Of a stretch of 64,000 nucleotides of DNA, positions 1 to 7,365 are shown piece after piece. The notes beneath the pieces were generated by a model, which did not search any database, was not told the DNA's origin, and worked only from the letters and a program-made list of their open reading frames with translations. The first letter of the stretch is position 1. Each line of letters opens with the position of its first letter. Location of the stretch: positions 1,312,501-1,376,500 of the forward strand of contig NZ_CP073747.1 in NCBI RefSeq assembly GCF_024398015.1. The letters run 5' to 3'. Position numbers and translations under genes: made by a program. Source of the stretch: Kordiimonas sp. SCSIO 12610 (GTDB taxonomy: Bacteria > Pseudomonadota > Alphaproteobacteria > Sphingomonadales > Kordiimonadaceae).

Positions 1-22
1 TTATAAAGCCGTAGACTTTGAC

Positions 23-877
23 CTAACCGCCATAATCCAAACCAATGTCAACCGCGGGGGCAGATTGGGTCAGACGTCCGACAGAGATAAAATTGATGCC
101 CGTTTCAGCGATCGCCCTAATGGTTTGAAGATTGACGCCGCCTGATGCTTCGCACGGTATTTTGCCGCCCACAATTTCAAGCGCCTGACGCAGTGTTTCG
201 GGCGGCATGTTATCAAGAAGAAGGCTATTGGCACCAAACTTAAGGGCATCGGACACTTGGCTGAGCGTGTCGCACTCGACTTGAATATCCCGCCGTCCAG
301 CAGCTTTCGCGCCCAAAATTGCCTTTTCAACCGAGCCCGCGACCGCGATATGATTGTCTTTAATCATCACTGCGTCAAAAAGGCCGATACGGTGGTTTTT
401 GGCACCGCCCATTTTCGTCGCGTATTTGCCGAGCATCCTGAGCCCCGGAATGGTCTTTCGCGTATCGAGTAAGCGGGCGTTTGTGCCTTCGATCACATCA
501 ACATACTGGCGGGTGAGGGTCGCAATGCCGGATAAATGCTGTAGCGTATTGAGGGCCGTGCGCTCAGCGGACAAAAGCGCCCGCGCCTTACCGCTAATGG
601 TCATGATTTTACTGCCGGGGCTAAGCCTTTCGCCGTCTTCGGCGAAAGTCTCTATCGTACAATCGGGGTCGAGGCGTTTGAAGATGGGGGTCATTAAGGG
701 TAGGCCAGCGATGACCATATCTTCGCGTGCGTTCATCGTTGCGGATAATATTGCACCCTCAGGGATAACTGTTTCGCACGTTACATCACCCGCACCGATA
801 TCCTCTGCGAACGCCGTATCGATAAAATGGTCAATCTCTGCGCTAGAGAGTGGGAAATCCCCGTTTGCCACACTCAT
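23..877 (-). CDS. nadC: Nicotinate-nucleotide pyrophosphorylase (carboxylating)
   Basis: This cytoplasmic enzyme converts quinolinate and PRPP to nicotinate mononucleotide, CO2 and pyrophosphate in de novo NAD synthesis. The 284-aa length is normal for the family. The DTRKT motif followed by PGLRMLGKYA and the downstream GGAKNHR are the quinolinate/PRPP-binding signatures. A C-terminal half with VECDTLSQ, LLLDNM and EASGGVN forms the alpha/beta barrel, including conserved acidic residues. It lies 2 bases downstream of nadA on the same strand, so the two are almost certainly co-transcribed. nadB, which often sits between them, is absent here. The identification is firm. Confidence 0.97.
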   Translation of the reverse strand: MSVANGDFPLSSAEIDHFIDTAFAEDIGAGDVTCETVIPEGAILSATMNAREDMVIAGLPLMTPIFKRLDPDCTIETFAEDGERLSPGSKIMTISGKARALLSAERTALNTLQHLSGIATLTRQYVDVIEGTNARLLDTRKTIPGLRMLGKYATKMGGAKNHRIGLFDAVMIKDNHIAVAGSVEKAILGAKAAGRRDIQVECDTLSQVSDALKFGANSLLLDNMPPETLRQALEIVGGKIPCEASGGVNLQTIRAIAETGINFISVGRLTQSAPAVDIGLDYGG

Positions 878-879
878 GG

Positions 880-1878
880 TTATTCACCAATCGCCGATAC
901 ATCCTTCGATGGGCCTTTGGTTGGGCTGAGTTCCAGCATACGGCGAAGCGGCTTTTCCGCGAGCACGCGAGTTTCCTCATCAAGGTCAATTTCGGGGCCG
1001 AGATCGCGCAGGCATGTATAAAGCTTTTGCATGGTATTGAGCGCCATATAAGGGCAGGTGTTACAGTTACAATTGCCGTCCGCGCCCGGCGCGCCGATAA
1101 AGGTTTTATGGGGGGCCGCTTTTTCCATCTGGTGGATAATGCCTGGTTCTGTCGCGACAATGATTGTATCGGCATCCGATTTGATTGAAAAATCGAGGAT
1201 CGAGCTTGTGGAACCCACATGGTCTGCATGCTGAACGATCTGATCAGGGCACTCGGGGTGCGCTGCAACCGGCGCGTCAGGGTGCTTTGCTTTCAGCTTG
1301 ATCAGTTCTTTTTCACTAAAGAGTTCGTGGACGATACAGGTCCCTTGCCACAGTAGCATGTCACGGCCAAGTTTGCGTGACAGGTAACCGCCCAAATGCC
1401 TGTCAGGCGCGAAAATAATTTTCTGGTCTTCGGGTAATGAAGATACGATATGTTCGGCGTTGGAGCTGGTGACGATAATATCGGTCATTGATTTAATTGC
1501 CGCTGAACAATTGATGTAAGAGAGCACCATATGGTCAGGGTTGGCATCGATGAATTTTCTGAATTCGTCGGGTGGGCAGCTATCTTCCAAACTGCATCCG
1601 GCCTTCAGGTCTGGTAATACTACTGTTTTATTCGGGCTCAGTATTTTTGCCACTTCAGCCATAAACTTAACGCCGCAGAAGACGATAACATCAGCGTCTG
1701 TTTCAGCGGCCTTACGTGACAAATCAAGGCTGTCGCCGACAAAATCAGCGATATCCTGAATTTCGGCAGCCTGATAATAGTGGGCAAGGATAACAGCATT
1801 TTTCTCACGACGTAGGCGATTGATTTCCTCAACCAAGTCAAGGGTTGGATCAACTTCTGGGGTTGAAACAAGATTCAT
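880..1878 (-). CDS. nadA: Quinolinate synthase A
   Basis: This [4Fe-4S] enzyme condenses iminoaspartate with dihydroxyacetone phosphate to give quinolinate, the substrate of the adjacent nadC product. Three candidate cluster cysteines are visible in the contexts VFCGVKFMAEVAKIL, GTCIVHELF and CNCNTCPYM. The ILAHYYQ...IQDIADFVGDSL motif near the N-terminus is typical of the family. The ATG at 1878 is chosen over an immediately preceding TTG because GGGAG lies 7 bases upstream of it, which gives 332 aa. No aspartate oxidase gene (nadB) is present, so iminoaspartate must come from an enzyme encoded elsewhere. Confidence 0.97.
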   Translation of the reverse strand: MNLVSTPEVDPTLDLVEEINRLRREKNAVILAHYYQAAEIQDIADFVGDSLDLSRKAAETDADVIVFCGVKFMAEVAKILSPNKTVVLPDLKAGCSLEDSCPPDEFRKFIDANPDHMVLSYINCSAAIKSMTDIIVTSSNAEHIVSSLPEDQKIIFAPDRHLGGYLSRKLGRDMLLWQGTCIVHELFSEKELIKLKAKHPDAPVAAHPECPDQIVQHADHVGSTSSILDFSIKSDADTIIVATEPGIIHQMEKAAPHKTFIGAPGADGNCNCNTCPYMALNTMQKLYTCLRDLGPEIDLDEETRVLAEKPLRRMLELSPTKGPSKDVSAIGE

Positions 1879-2089
1879 CAATCATCTCCCGTTTGCGGTA
1901 AAACAGACCGCATTCTTTTAAACTTCGATAAGCTGGTATCTATACAGTATCATACTGGCGCTGGATCATGGCCATTGCCGATAATCGAGCTTTGAGTTAA
2001 CTCGGCAGTATAAATATAGTGCGCTGCACCGTTATGCAACGCTGGATTTCAGGAAATTCGTGATATTTTCTTATGTTACAGTCAAATTA

Positions 2090-2983
2090 TTATGGCAGAT
2101 AATATGAGGTTGTAAGCGATAAGGGGCCTTCGCAGGCAATACGATTTTCGTCATGGAGCGCGATAATATGCGCGAAAACCGAGCGCGCTGCCGCGCCGTG
2201 GAGGCGTTTGTCCACATCCTTATACATGCTTTTGACGATGTGAGGGATTGTGCAAGGACCGCCCTTAAGATGCTCTAATATCTGGCCTTCGCGCATTTTT
2301 CGGTGGATGATTACACCGCGGATAAAAGCATTGCCGTTTTCTATTGTAGGCCCGTGGGTGGGGTAAAGTGTGTCAGCTTTGAATGATTTTAGTTTCTCTA
2401 TGCTTTTTAAATAGGCCCGCATGTCACCGTCAGGCGGCGAAATGACCGTTGTTGCCCACTTCATCAGGTGGTCACCAACGAAAATAGAATTTTCCTCATT
2501 GAGTTTAAAACAGACATGATTGGAGGTGTGACCGGGCGTGTGGATGCACTCCAATGTCCAATCATCGCCATTGATACTGTCGCCGTCAGCAATGATATGA
2601 TCGGGCGTAAAGTCCTTATCGGCGCCTGCTTCGACCTCTTCAAATTCTAGTCCGCCGGATCGGCCTGTTCCGTGCCTGCCAAACGCATATATTGGCGCAC
2701 CTGTTTGCTCAGACAGCCAGTTTGAAAGCGGGGAATGGTCCAGGTGAGTATGGGTCACTAGAATATGACTAACGTCGCGCCCACCGATTGCCTTTAGGAT
2801 GGCGTTTCCGTGTTCCATATCGACAGGGCCGGGGTCAATCACTGCCACCGATGACGTGCCGACAATATAGGTTTGTGTGCCTGTAAACGTATAGGGGCTT
2901 GGATTTTTACAAAGTACCTTCGCAACAAGCGGTGTGATTTGCTCAAGCGTCCCAAAGTTGGCATCTGATAGATCGAGATTCAT
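2090..2983 (-). CDS. MBL-fold metallo-hydrolase (LACTB2/glyoxalase II-like)
   Basis: This is a predicted cytoplasmic metallo-beta-lactamase-fold hydrolase of 297 aa. The zinc-binding HTHLDH motif is preceded by VIDPGPVDMEHG, and HTPGHTSNH and FVGDHLM provide further metal ligands. A C-terminal helical region (IIHRKMREGQILEHL through VFAHIIALHDENRI) resembles the winged-helix tail of LACTB2-like hydrolases. The natural substrate cannot be told from sequence; thioester, phosphodiester and RNA-cleaving members share this core. The start lies 20 bases downstream of the modA stop, so it may be transcribed with modA. Confidence 0.85.
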   Translation of the reverse strand: MNLDLSDANFGTLEQITPLVAKVLCKNPSPYTFTGTQTYIVGTSSVAVIDPGPVDMEHGNAILKAIGGRDVSHILVTHTHLDHSPLSNWLSEQTGAPIYAFGRHGTGRSGGLEFEEVEAGADKDFTPDHIIADGDSINGDDWTLECIHTPGHTSNHVCFKLNEENSIFVGDHLMKWATTVISPPDGDMRAYLKSIEKLKSFKADTLYPTHGPTIENGNAFIRGVIIHRKMREGQILEHLKGGPCTIPHIVKSMYKDVDKRLHGAAARSVFAHIIALHDENRIACEGPLSLTTSYYLP

Positions 2984-3003
2984 AGAGTTTTATACTCGTA
3001 TTA

Positions 3004-3846
3004 TTAATCTTCTATAGGGTTTTGAAGTTTGGATGAAAACCCAAAGGATTGCCATATATTTTCAGCCTGCTTGGACATCAGGAACTTTAAATAGTCGGCG
3101 GCTGCCTTTTTGTTCTTACTGCCTGTAATAATAGCCGCATAATATTGAATGTCTTCGGCATTTTTGAAAGATGCGATGATTTCTACTTTGTCGCTTTGTA
3201 TCGCACTGCTTTGATAAACGATACCTGGAATATTTCCTCTTTCTACAAGCAGTAGAGTAGCGCGGGCGTTATTGGCATATGCTGCTTTGGCTTCTACTTC
3301 GCTCCATAGATTGATTTTTTGAAGGCTGTTAACTGTATACGCGCCAAGCGGTGAGATTTTTGGATTGGCAATTGCTATGCGGTGCGATGATAGAAGGAAA
3401 GATTTTATGCCTGAAAGAGCGTTTATTGGAACCATAGCTTTGTTATTTTTTGGTATCGCGAGAACAAGCCTATTGCTTGCTAGGGTTTCGACGTCTGTTG
3501 CGATCGAGCCCGTTGTTGTCAGATAATCAATCCATTCTTTGTTAGCAGAAATAAAGATATCTGCAGGGGCCTTTGCAGCGATTTGACGTGCGAGCGTGCC
3601 GCTTGGGCCGGTTACAATTGTGGGTGTAGTCTCGGAGCTTTGATTTTGCCAATGATTGTTCAGGCTATTCAATACGGATGTTAAGCTCGCTGCGGCAAAG
3701 ACATTAAGGGGGGGCGCGGTTTGACTATCTGCCAACGAAATATTCTCAGGCATTTGCCTTTTGTTTTCAGATGACCATAAAGGCAATGAGATTGCCGTCA
3801 GTGGCAACATTAGCAGCAATGCTGAGGCTATAGAATTTTTTATCAT
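3004..3846 (-). CDS. modA: Molybdate ABC transporter substrate-binding protein
   Basis: This is a periplasmic oxyanion-binding protein of 280 aa. An N-terminal hydrophobic stretch (SIASALLLMLPLTAISLPLW) acts as a signal peptide. The mature part begins with the ModA-type sequence NVFAAASLTSVLNSL and continues with VTGPSGTLARQIAAKAPADIFISANKEW, which carries the serine/threonine ligands for molybdate or tungstate. SPLGAYTVNSL and AKAAYANNARATLLLVERGNIPGIVY match the second lobe. No modB or modC gene follows, so the permease and ATPase must be elsewhere or the protein is an orphan. No clear ribosome-binding site precedes the ATG. A CtrA-like box lies about 90 bases upstream. Confidence 0.85.
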   Translation of the reverse strand: MIKNSIASALLLMLPLTAISLPLWSSENKRQMPENISLADSQTAPPLNVFAAASLTSVLNSLNNHWQNQSSETTPTIVTGPSGTLARQIAAKAPADIFISANKEWIDYLTTTGSIATDVETLASNRLVLAIPKNNKAMVPINALSGIKSFLLSSHRIAIANPKISPLGAYTVNSLQKINLWSEVEAKAAYANNARATLLLVERGNIPGIVYQSSAIQSDKVEIIASFKNAEDIQYYAAIITGSKNKKAAADYLKFLMSKQAENIWQSFGFSSKLQNPIED

Positions 3847-3937
3847 AGTCGATTTGTCTAGATCACGAAAACGTTTGTTGGTTTGAGTTGTATTTATAAA
3901 AGCGAGTTGGTTCGCGAATCACTATTTTACTCGAATA

Positions 3938-3953
3938 GTTAACAAAAGGTTAA
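3938..3953 (-). promoter_or_regulatory. CtrA-type binding site (full box)
   Basis: Read on the minus strand this is TTAACCTTTTGTTAAC, an exact match to the CtrA consensus TTAA-N7-TTAAC. On the plus strand a -10-like TATACT lies 17 bases after the box, so the box would overlap the -35 region, as in CtrA-activated promoters. The gap is divergent, so the box could act on modA or on the PEP-CTERM gene. Binding itself is inference. Confidence 0.5.
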
Positions 3954-4073
3954 TGGTTTAAAAATTATGGTATACTATAACAAGCGCAAGACTTGTTTTT
4001 ATGAGTTCTGATATTTCTTTATTTATCAATAGCTTGTTGTATTTTTATTAGTTTGTAGTGAAAAAAATTAAAA

Positions 4074-4120
4074 TTAATAAAAAATTAACTTTAATTCAGG
4101 CTTACAATTCATGGTATAGA
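4074..4120 (+). promoter_or_regulatory. Candidate CtrA-regulated promoter of the first PEP-CTERM gene
   Basis: TTAATAAAAAATTAAC at 4074-4089 fits TTAA-N7-TTAAC exactly, and a -10-like TATAGA follows at 4115-4120. The arrangement (box, then a -10 about 25 bases further, then a 5' leader of about 125 bases) parallels the promoter region of the second PEP-CTERM gene. The surrounding DNA is AT-rich, so chance matches must be considered. The evidence is motif and position only. Confidence 0.5.
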
Positions 4121-4251
4121 TCATCTCATAAAAACGAGTAAAATATTCAGGTTCGTAATATTTAATTTATTTCAGGCATTGTCAGAGCCTTTTGGCTTTT
4201 GAACAACAAAAAAACATTATGTGAAACATCCTTGAAGACTGGGGAATAATA

Positions 4252-4923
4252 ATGAGACACTTAACTAAATTAATCGCTGCAGCAGCCGTATTCGCGGGCT
4301 CACTTGCTGCTTCAGCTAGTACAACTTTTGATTTTACAACAGGCGCTGGCGCTGGCGTTCGCAACGCGGACGACTCTTTAACCTTTACGCTTGGAACTCT
4401 AAGCGTTGATGTTTTTGGTTTCCGTGCTAACGACAACGACCTTACTTTGCCTTTAAGTGGTGGGTTGGATAACGACGGCGTTCTGCAGAACAGTTTTGGG
4501 TTGGTATTCGATCTTGAAGGTGACCCAGATGGCGTTGGTGGAGGTGATGATCACCGTGTAGATGGTGCATTCAGCAACGAAATCTTAGTTTTCCGGTTCA
4601 ACCAGAAGGTAACTATCGAGACAGCTAATTTCAGCTTCTTCAGTGGTAATTTTACTGGGTTTGGCGGTGTTGAATTCACACCAAATAGTCTAACGGCTGG
4701 GTTAATCAATCCTAATCCTGGCTCAATAGCAAGCACTGTTAATTTGAACCTTGGTCAAGGAAATACATTCGGATTGGGTGCTATTGGAAGTCGTGATGCG
4801 TTTAAACTGCAATCGCTTACCGTATCGGCTGTTCCTGAGCCAGCGACTTGGTTGATGATGATCCTTGGGTTTGGCATTGTTGGGCTGGCGCGCAAACGCC
4901 GCACAAGCAAGCAATTTGCATAA
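4252..4923 (+). CDS. PEP-CTERM sorting-domain protein (first of two paralogs)
   Basis: This is a secreted, presumably envelope-anchored protein of 223 aa. Residues 1-23 form a Sec signal peptide (RHLTKLIAAAAVFAGSLAASAS). The mature part is rich in Gly, Asn, Asp and Phe, as in beta-sandwich PEP-CTERM proteins. The C-terminus carries VPEPATWLMMILGFG followed by a short hydrophobic stretch and a KRR basic tail, the alphaproteobacterial PEPxxW variant that exosortases recognise. NEILVFRFNQKV and the tail region align with the gene at 5261, so the two are tandem paralogs. Start: ATG with GGGGA 6 bases upstream. The biological role is unknown; no exosortase gene is in the window. Confidence 0.9.
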   Translation: MRHLTKLIAAAAVFAGSLAASASTTFDFTTGAGAGVRNADDSLTFTLGTLSVDVFGFRANDNDLTLPLSGGLDNDGVLQNSFGLVFDLEGDPDGVGGGDDHRVDGAFSNEILVFRFNQKVTIETANFSFFSGNFTGFGGVEFTPNSLTAGLINPNPGSIASTVNLNLGQGNTFGLGAIGSRDAFKLQSLTVSAVPEPATWLMMILGFGIVGLARKRRTSKQFA

Positions 4924-4957
4924 TCCATAGGTAAGATTAAAACTATAAAATGTATAG

Positions 4958-4987
4958 ACAGCGGCGCTTTTGCGTCGCTGTTTTTTT
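4958..4987 (+). terminator. Rho-independent terminator after the first PEP-CTERM gene
   Basis: A 10-base-pair stem with one G-U pair (ACAGCGGCGC / GCGTCGCTGT) closes a TTTT loop and is followed directly by a run of T. It sits about 35 bases after the stop codon. Confidence 0.9.
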
Positions 4988-5119
4988 GTGTGATATTCAG
5001 GCTGTGGGTATTAACCATTTTTATTCATTATGTTTTTTAACTGATACGTCTGAACCTGTTGTAAAAAAGCCATTATGTCTTCGGTTTAATCAAAAAAAAC
5101 GTTATGCGCGAATTAAGGG

Positions 5120-5172
5120 TTAAAAAAGAGTTAACAAAAGATTAAAATTGTGTAGATTGAGATGGCTATAGC
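5120..5172 (+). promoter_or_regulatory. Candidate CtrA-regulated promoter of the second PEP-CTERM gene
   Basis: Three TTAA units occur in exact 11-base phase at 5120, 5131 and 5142. They create one full TTAA-N7-TTAAC box on the plus strand (5120-5135) and a second on the minus strand (5130-5145). A -10-like TATAGC lies at 5167-5172, so the boxes end at the -35 region. The 16-base stretch 5130-5145 differs by one base from 3938-3953. These features support CtrA control, but the evidence is motif and position only. Confidence 0.55.
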
Positions 5173-5260
5173 ATTTAGGACAAATGATACTCAGGCAAAG
5201 AAAGTATCTCAGGTGCGTTCCTAAGTAAGTATGTAACTAGTTTGTACATTGGGAGGTACA

Positions 5261-5944
5261 ATGAAAAAATTACTCAAGACAATTGCTGCTGCGGCATTCT
5301 TTATTGCTCCTGCAGCTAATGCAACTACAGTTTTTAATGTTGATTTCGATTTCAGACAAGGCGGCGGTGCCGTTGATGAAGCATTTTTCTCAGTGATGGG
5401 TGTAGACTTGGCAGTTCGCGCGGGCACGTTTGACAGCGATGGTATTCGCATCGGTACACGTGATGTGTTCCAGTCTACTGGAGGTCTCGGTGTTTTAGGC
5501 CCTGATGAGGAAAGACCACGCCAAGGTGATGAAGTTCCAGATTCGACAAATGTTGACGGTCGCCGCGCCAATGACATTCTTGTTTTTGATTTCAGCCAGC
5601 GCGTGCGTTTGAACTCTGTAACATTCTCGTTTGTTGATGATAACGATCAGTTCCGTTTCTTCCAGGATGTTGATGGCTTCGGTCAGTTGATCGGCTTTGG
5701 TGGTAATACCCCAATAGTTGGTGGTCAGGTTGATATTCCGTTCTCAAACACATTCTCGTTTGCACCAGGCCTTTTTGCCTCTGAACTATTTGGAATTGGC
5801 GCCGCGCAAGGTAACGACGACTTCCGTATCGCGGGCTTTAGCGTTACAGCTATTCCAGAGCCGGCAACTTGGTTGATGATGATCCTGGGCTTTGGCCTAA
5901 CAGGTCTATCACTACAGCGCCGCCGTAAATACGCGAGCGCGTAA
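5261..5944 (+). CDS. PEP-CTERM sorting-domain protein (second of two paralogs)
   Basis: This is a secreted, probably surface-linked protein of 227 aa. The ATG at 5261 is chosen because GGGAGG lies just before it; an in-frame TTG at 5249 would place the ribosome-binding site inside the gene. Residues 1-21 are a signal peptide (KKLLKTIAAAAFFIAPAANA). The body is Gly/Asp/Phe-rich, and the tail IPEPATWLMMILGFG, a short hydrophobic stretch and a basic QRRRK end form the sorting signal. NDILVFDFSQRVRLNSVTFSF aligns with the paralog at 4252. It is monocistronic, framed by its own promoter region and a bidirectional terminator. Function beyond cell-surface sorting is unknown. Confidence 0.9.
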   Translation: MKKLLKTIAAAAFFIAPAANATTVFNVDFDFRQGGGAVDEAFFSVMGVDLAVRAGTFDSDGIRIGTRDVFQSTGGLGVLGPDEERPRQGDEVPDSTNVDGRRANDILVFDFSQRVRLNSVTFSFVDDNDQFRFFQDVDGFGQLIGFGGNTPIVGGQVDIPFSNTFSFAPGLFASELFGIGAAQGNDDFRIAGFSVTAIPEPATWLMMILGFGLTGLSLQRRRKYASA

Positions 5945-5984
5945 GGTAGGTATTTTTATACTTATCAAGGGAGCTAAAACGATC

Positions 5985-6012
5985 AAAGCCCGGCAGATTT
6001 GCCGGGCTTTTT
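5985..6012. terminator. Bidirectional rho-independent terminator
   Basis: A perfect 11-base-pair hairpin (AAAGCCCGGCA / TGCCGGGCTTT) with a GATT loop is flanked by A on one side and T on the other. It lies between the convergent PEP-CTERM gene and ispB and can serve both. Confidence 0.9.
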
Positions 6013-6093
6013 CGTATTATAATGAGTTTCAGTTTTGTTGGTTTTTAAAGGATTGTCTAAATACAGACTTTTAGTGTTGTATGCCGTCTTTTT

Positions 6094-7149
6094 CTAGTAG
6101 GCGCGTGAAATGCAGAAATCAACAATATCACAAAGAACCTGTTTCGCAGGATTGTTCGGGAAAGTTCCTAACGCGTCCTTTGCCATGGCGCCGTAATGTT
6201 TCGCGCGCTCGATCGTGTCTTCAAGCGCTGTATGCTTGTTCAAGAGATCAAGGGCATGATCAAGATCACCGTCCTGCTGGTTAAGGTCAGCCATGGTTCG
6301 GTTCCAAAAAGCGCGTTCTTCATCATCTCCGCGGTGGAACGCAAGAATGATAGGCAGGGTAATTTTGCCTTCGCGGAAGTCGTCGCCGACTGTTTTGCCA
6401 AGCGTTGCCTGTTTCGCGGAATAATCGAGAACATCGTCAACAATTTGAAAGGCAATACCAAGATATTTGCCGTATGTAGAAAGCGCGGTTTCAACCTTTT
6501 CACCTTGCTCGGCAACTACGCCCGAAATTTCACAGGCAGCTGCAAAGAGGGCAGCCGTTTTCGCGGCAATAACTTCGAGGTAAACCTCTTCGGTTGTTGA
6601 GGTGTCATTCGCGGTCGTTAGCTGAAGAACTTCACCCTCGGCGATAATGGAGGATGCGCGTGATAAAATCTTCAAAACCTTCAGGGAGCCATCTTCTACC
6701 ATTAATTCGAAGGACCGGCTGAAGAGGAAGTCACCAACCAGTACACTCGGTTGGTTACCCCAGATCACATTTGCGGTTTTGCGGCCACGGCGCAGTTCGC
6801 TTTCATCAACCACATCATCATGTAATAAGGTTGCTGTGTGGATAAACTCTACACATGCTGCTAGGTTAATGTGGCGCTTGCCTTCGTATCCTAGCATGCG
6901 CGCGGACGCGAGGGTCAGCATTGGACGTAATCGTTTGCCGCCAGACGCGATCAAATGACCTGCTAATTGCGGGATAAGAGCAACCGGGCTTTCCATACGG
7001 TTCAGGATAGCCTCGTTCACCTCATTCATTTCATCAGCGACCATCGCTTGAAGGGTATCAATGGGGCTTGTTTCTTTTTTCTTTGGGCTACCATGAAGCG
7101 GCACAACATTCTCTGGCTGTGCGTTTTCTGCTTGTGACGAGCGTGACAT
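6094..7149 (-). CDS. ispB: Polyprenyl diphosphate synthase (octaprenyl/decaprenyl type)
   Basis: This trans-prenyltransferase extends farnesyl diphosphate with isopentenyl diphosphate to make the long side chain of ubiquinone. The 351-aa protein shows the first aspartate-rich motif in LLHDDVVDESELRRG, the second in FQIVDDVLDYSA, and the GGKRLRPML substrate loop. About 35 N-terminal residues before the core are low-complexity. Start: ATG with GGAAAGG upstream. It diverges from the methyltransferase gene at 7366, a common alphaproteobacterial pairing. Chain length (C40 or C50) cannot be read reliably from sequence. Confidence 0.93.
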   Translation of the reverse strand: MSRSSQAENAQPENVVPLHGSPKKKETSPIDTLQAMVADEMNEVNEAILNRMESPVALIPQLAGHLIASGGKRLRPMLTLASARMLGYEGKRHINLAACVEFIHTATLLHDDVVDESELRRGRKTANVIWGNQPSVLVGDFLFSRSFELMVEDGSLKVLKILSRASSIIAEGEVLQLTTANDTSTTEEVYLEVIAAKTAALFAAACEISGVVAEQGEKVETALSTYGKYLGIAFQIVDDVLDYSAKQATLGKTVGDDFREGKITLPIILAFHRGDDEERAFWNRTMADLNQQDGDLDHALDLLNKHTALEDTIERAKHYGAMAKDALGTFPNNPAKQVLCDIVDFCISRAY

Positions 7150-7254
7150 AAAGTGGCCTTTCCAAATGAAAAAGAATCAAATTAAGGCGGACTGTAGTGT
7201 TCTTGCCTTATTTGATCAAGAAAATGTCGGTAGGTGCGCTGATAGGGCACATAA

Positions 7255-7284
7255 TTGTTACAAATATATTAGGTCTGTTATTAT
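7255..7284 (+). promoter_or_regulatory. Candidate sigma-70 promoter of the methyltransferase gene
   Basis: TTGTTA (7255-7260), an 18-base spacer and TATTAT (7279-7284). The implied transcript would start close to or after a TTG at 7288, which supports the downstream ATG at 7366 as the true start codon. Confidence 0.4.
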
Positions 7285-7365
7285 GCATTGAAGATAGGCA
7301 ATAGGTTTCATTATACTTTAACTAAACAGTTTAAATGTAGAATTTTAGGGTTGGAACTAAAGCCT

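Larger units (their letters stand above)
3847..4251. other. AT-rich intergenic region between modA and a PEP-CTERM gene
   Basis: This 405-base gap separates divergent modA and the first PEP-CTERM gene and is much richer in A and T than the flanking genes. It holds two TTAA-N7-TTAAC sites (3938-3953 and 4074-4089), candidate -10 elements TATACT (3971-3976) and TATAGA (4115-4120), and an 8-base palindrome TTCGCGAA at 3911-3918. The plus-strand gene has a clear ribosome-binding site, GGGGA, 6 bases before its ATG. I see no RNA gene or additional ORF. Confidence 0.7.
4924..5260. other. AT-rich intergenic region between the two PEP-CTERM genes
   Basis: This 337-base gap contains the terminator of the first gene (4958-4987), a CtrA half-site match TTAACCAT (5011-5018), three TTAA units spaced exactly 11 bases apart (5120, 5131, 5142) and a -10-like TATAGC (5167-5172). 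No ORF with a ribosome-binding site was found inside it. Confidence 0.7.

Noticed and set aside
1992-2020. Plus-strand promoter-like TTGAGT-N17-TATAGT with an overlapping GAGTTAACTC palindrome between nadA and the MBL gene.
   Set aside because: No gene or structured RNA follows on the plus strand; it points into the antisense of the MBL gene. Probably chance, or an operator for nadA that I cannot support.
3905-3925. T-loop-like GGTTCGCGAATC.
   Set aside because: No acceptor stem, anticodon arm or D-arm around it; it is a short palindrome, not a tRNA.
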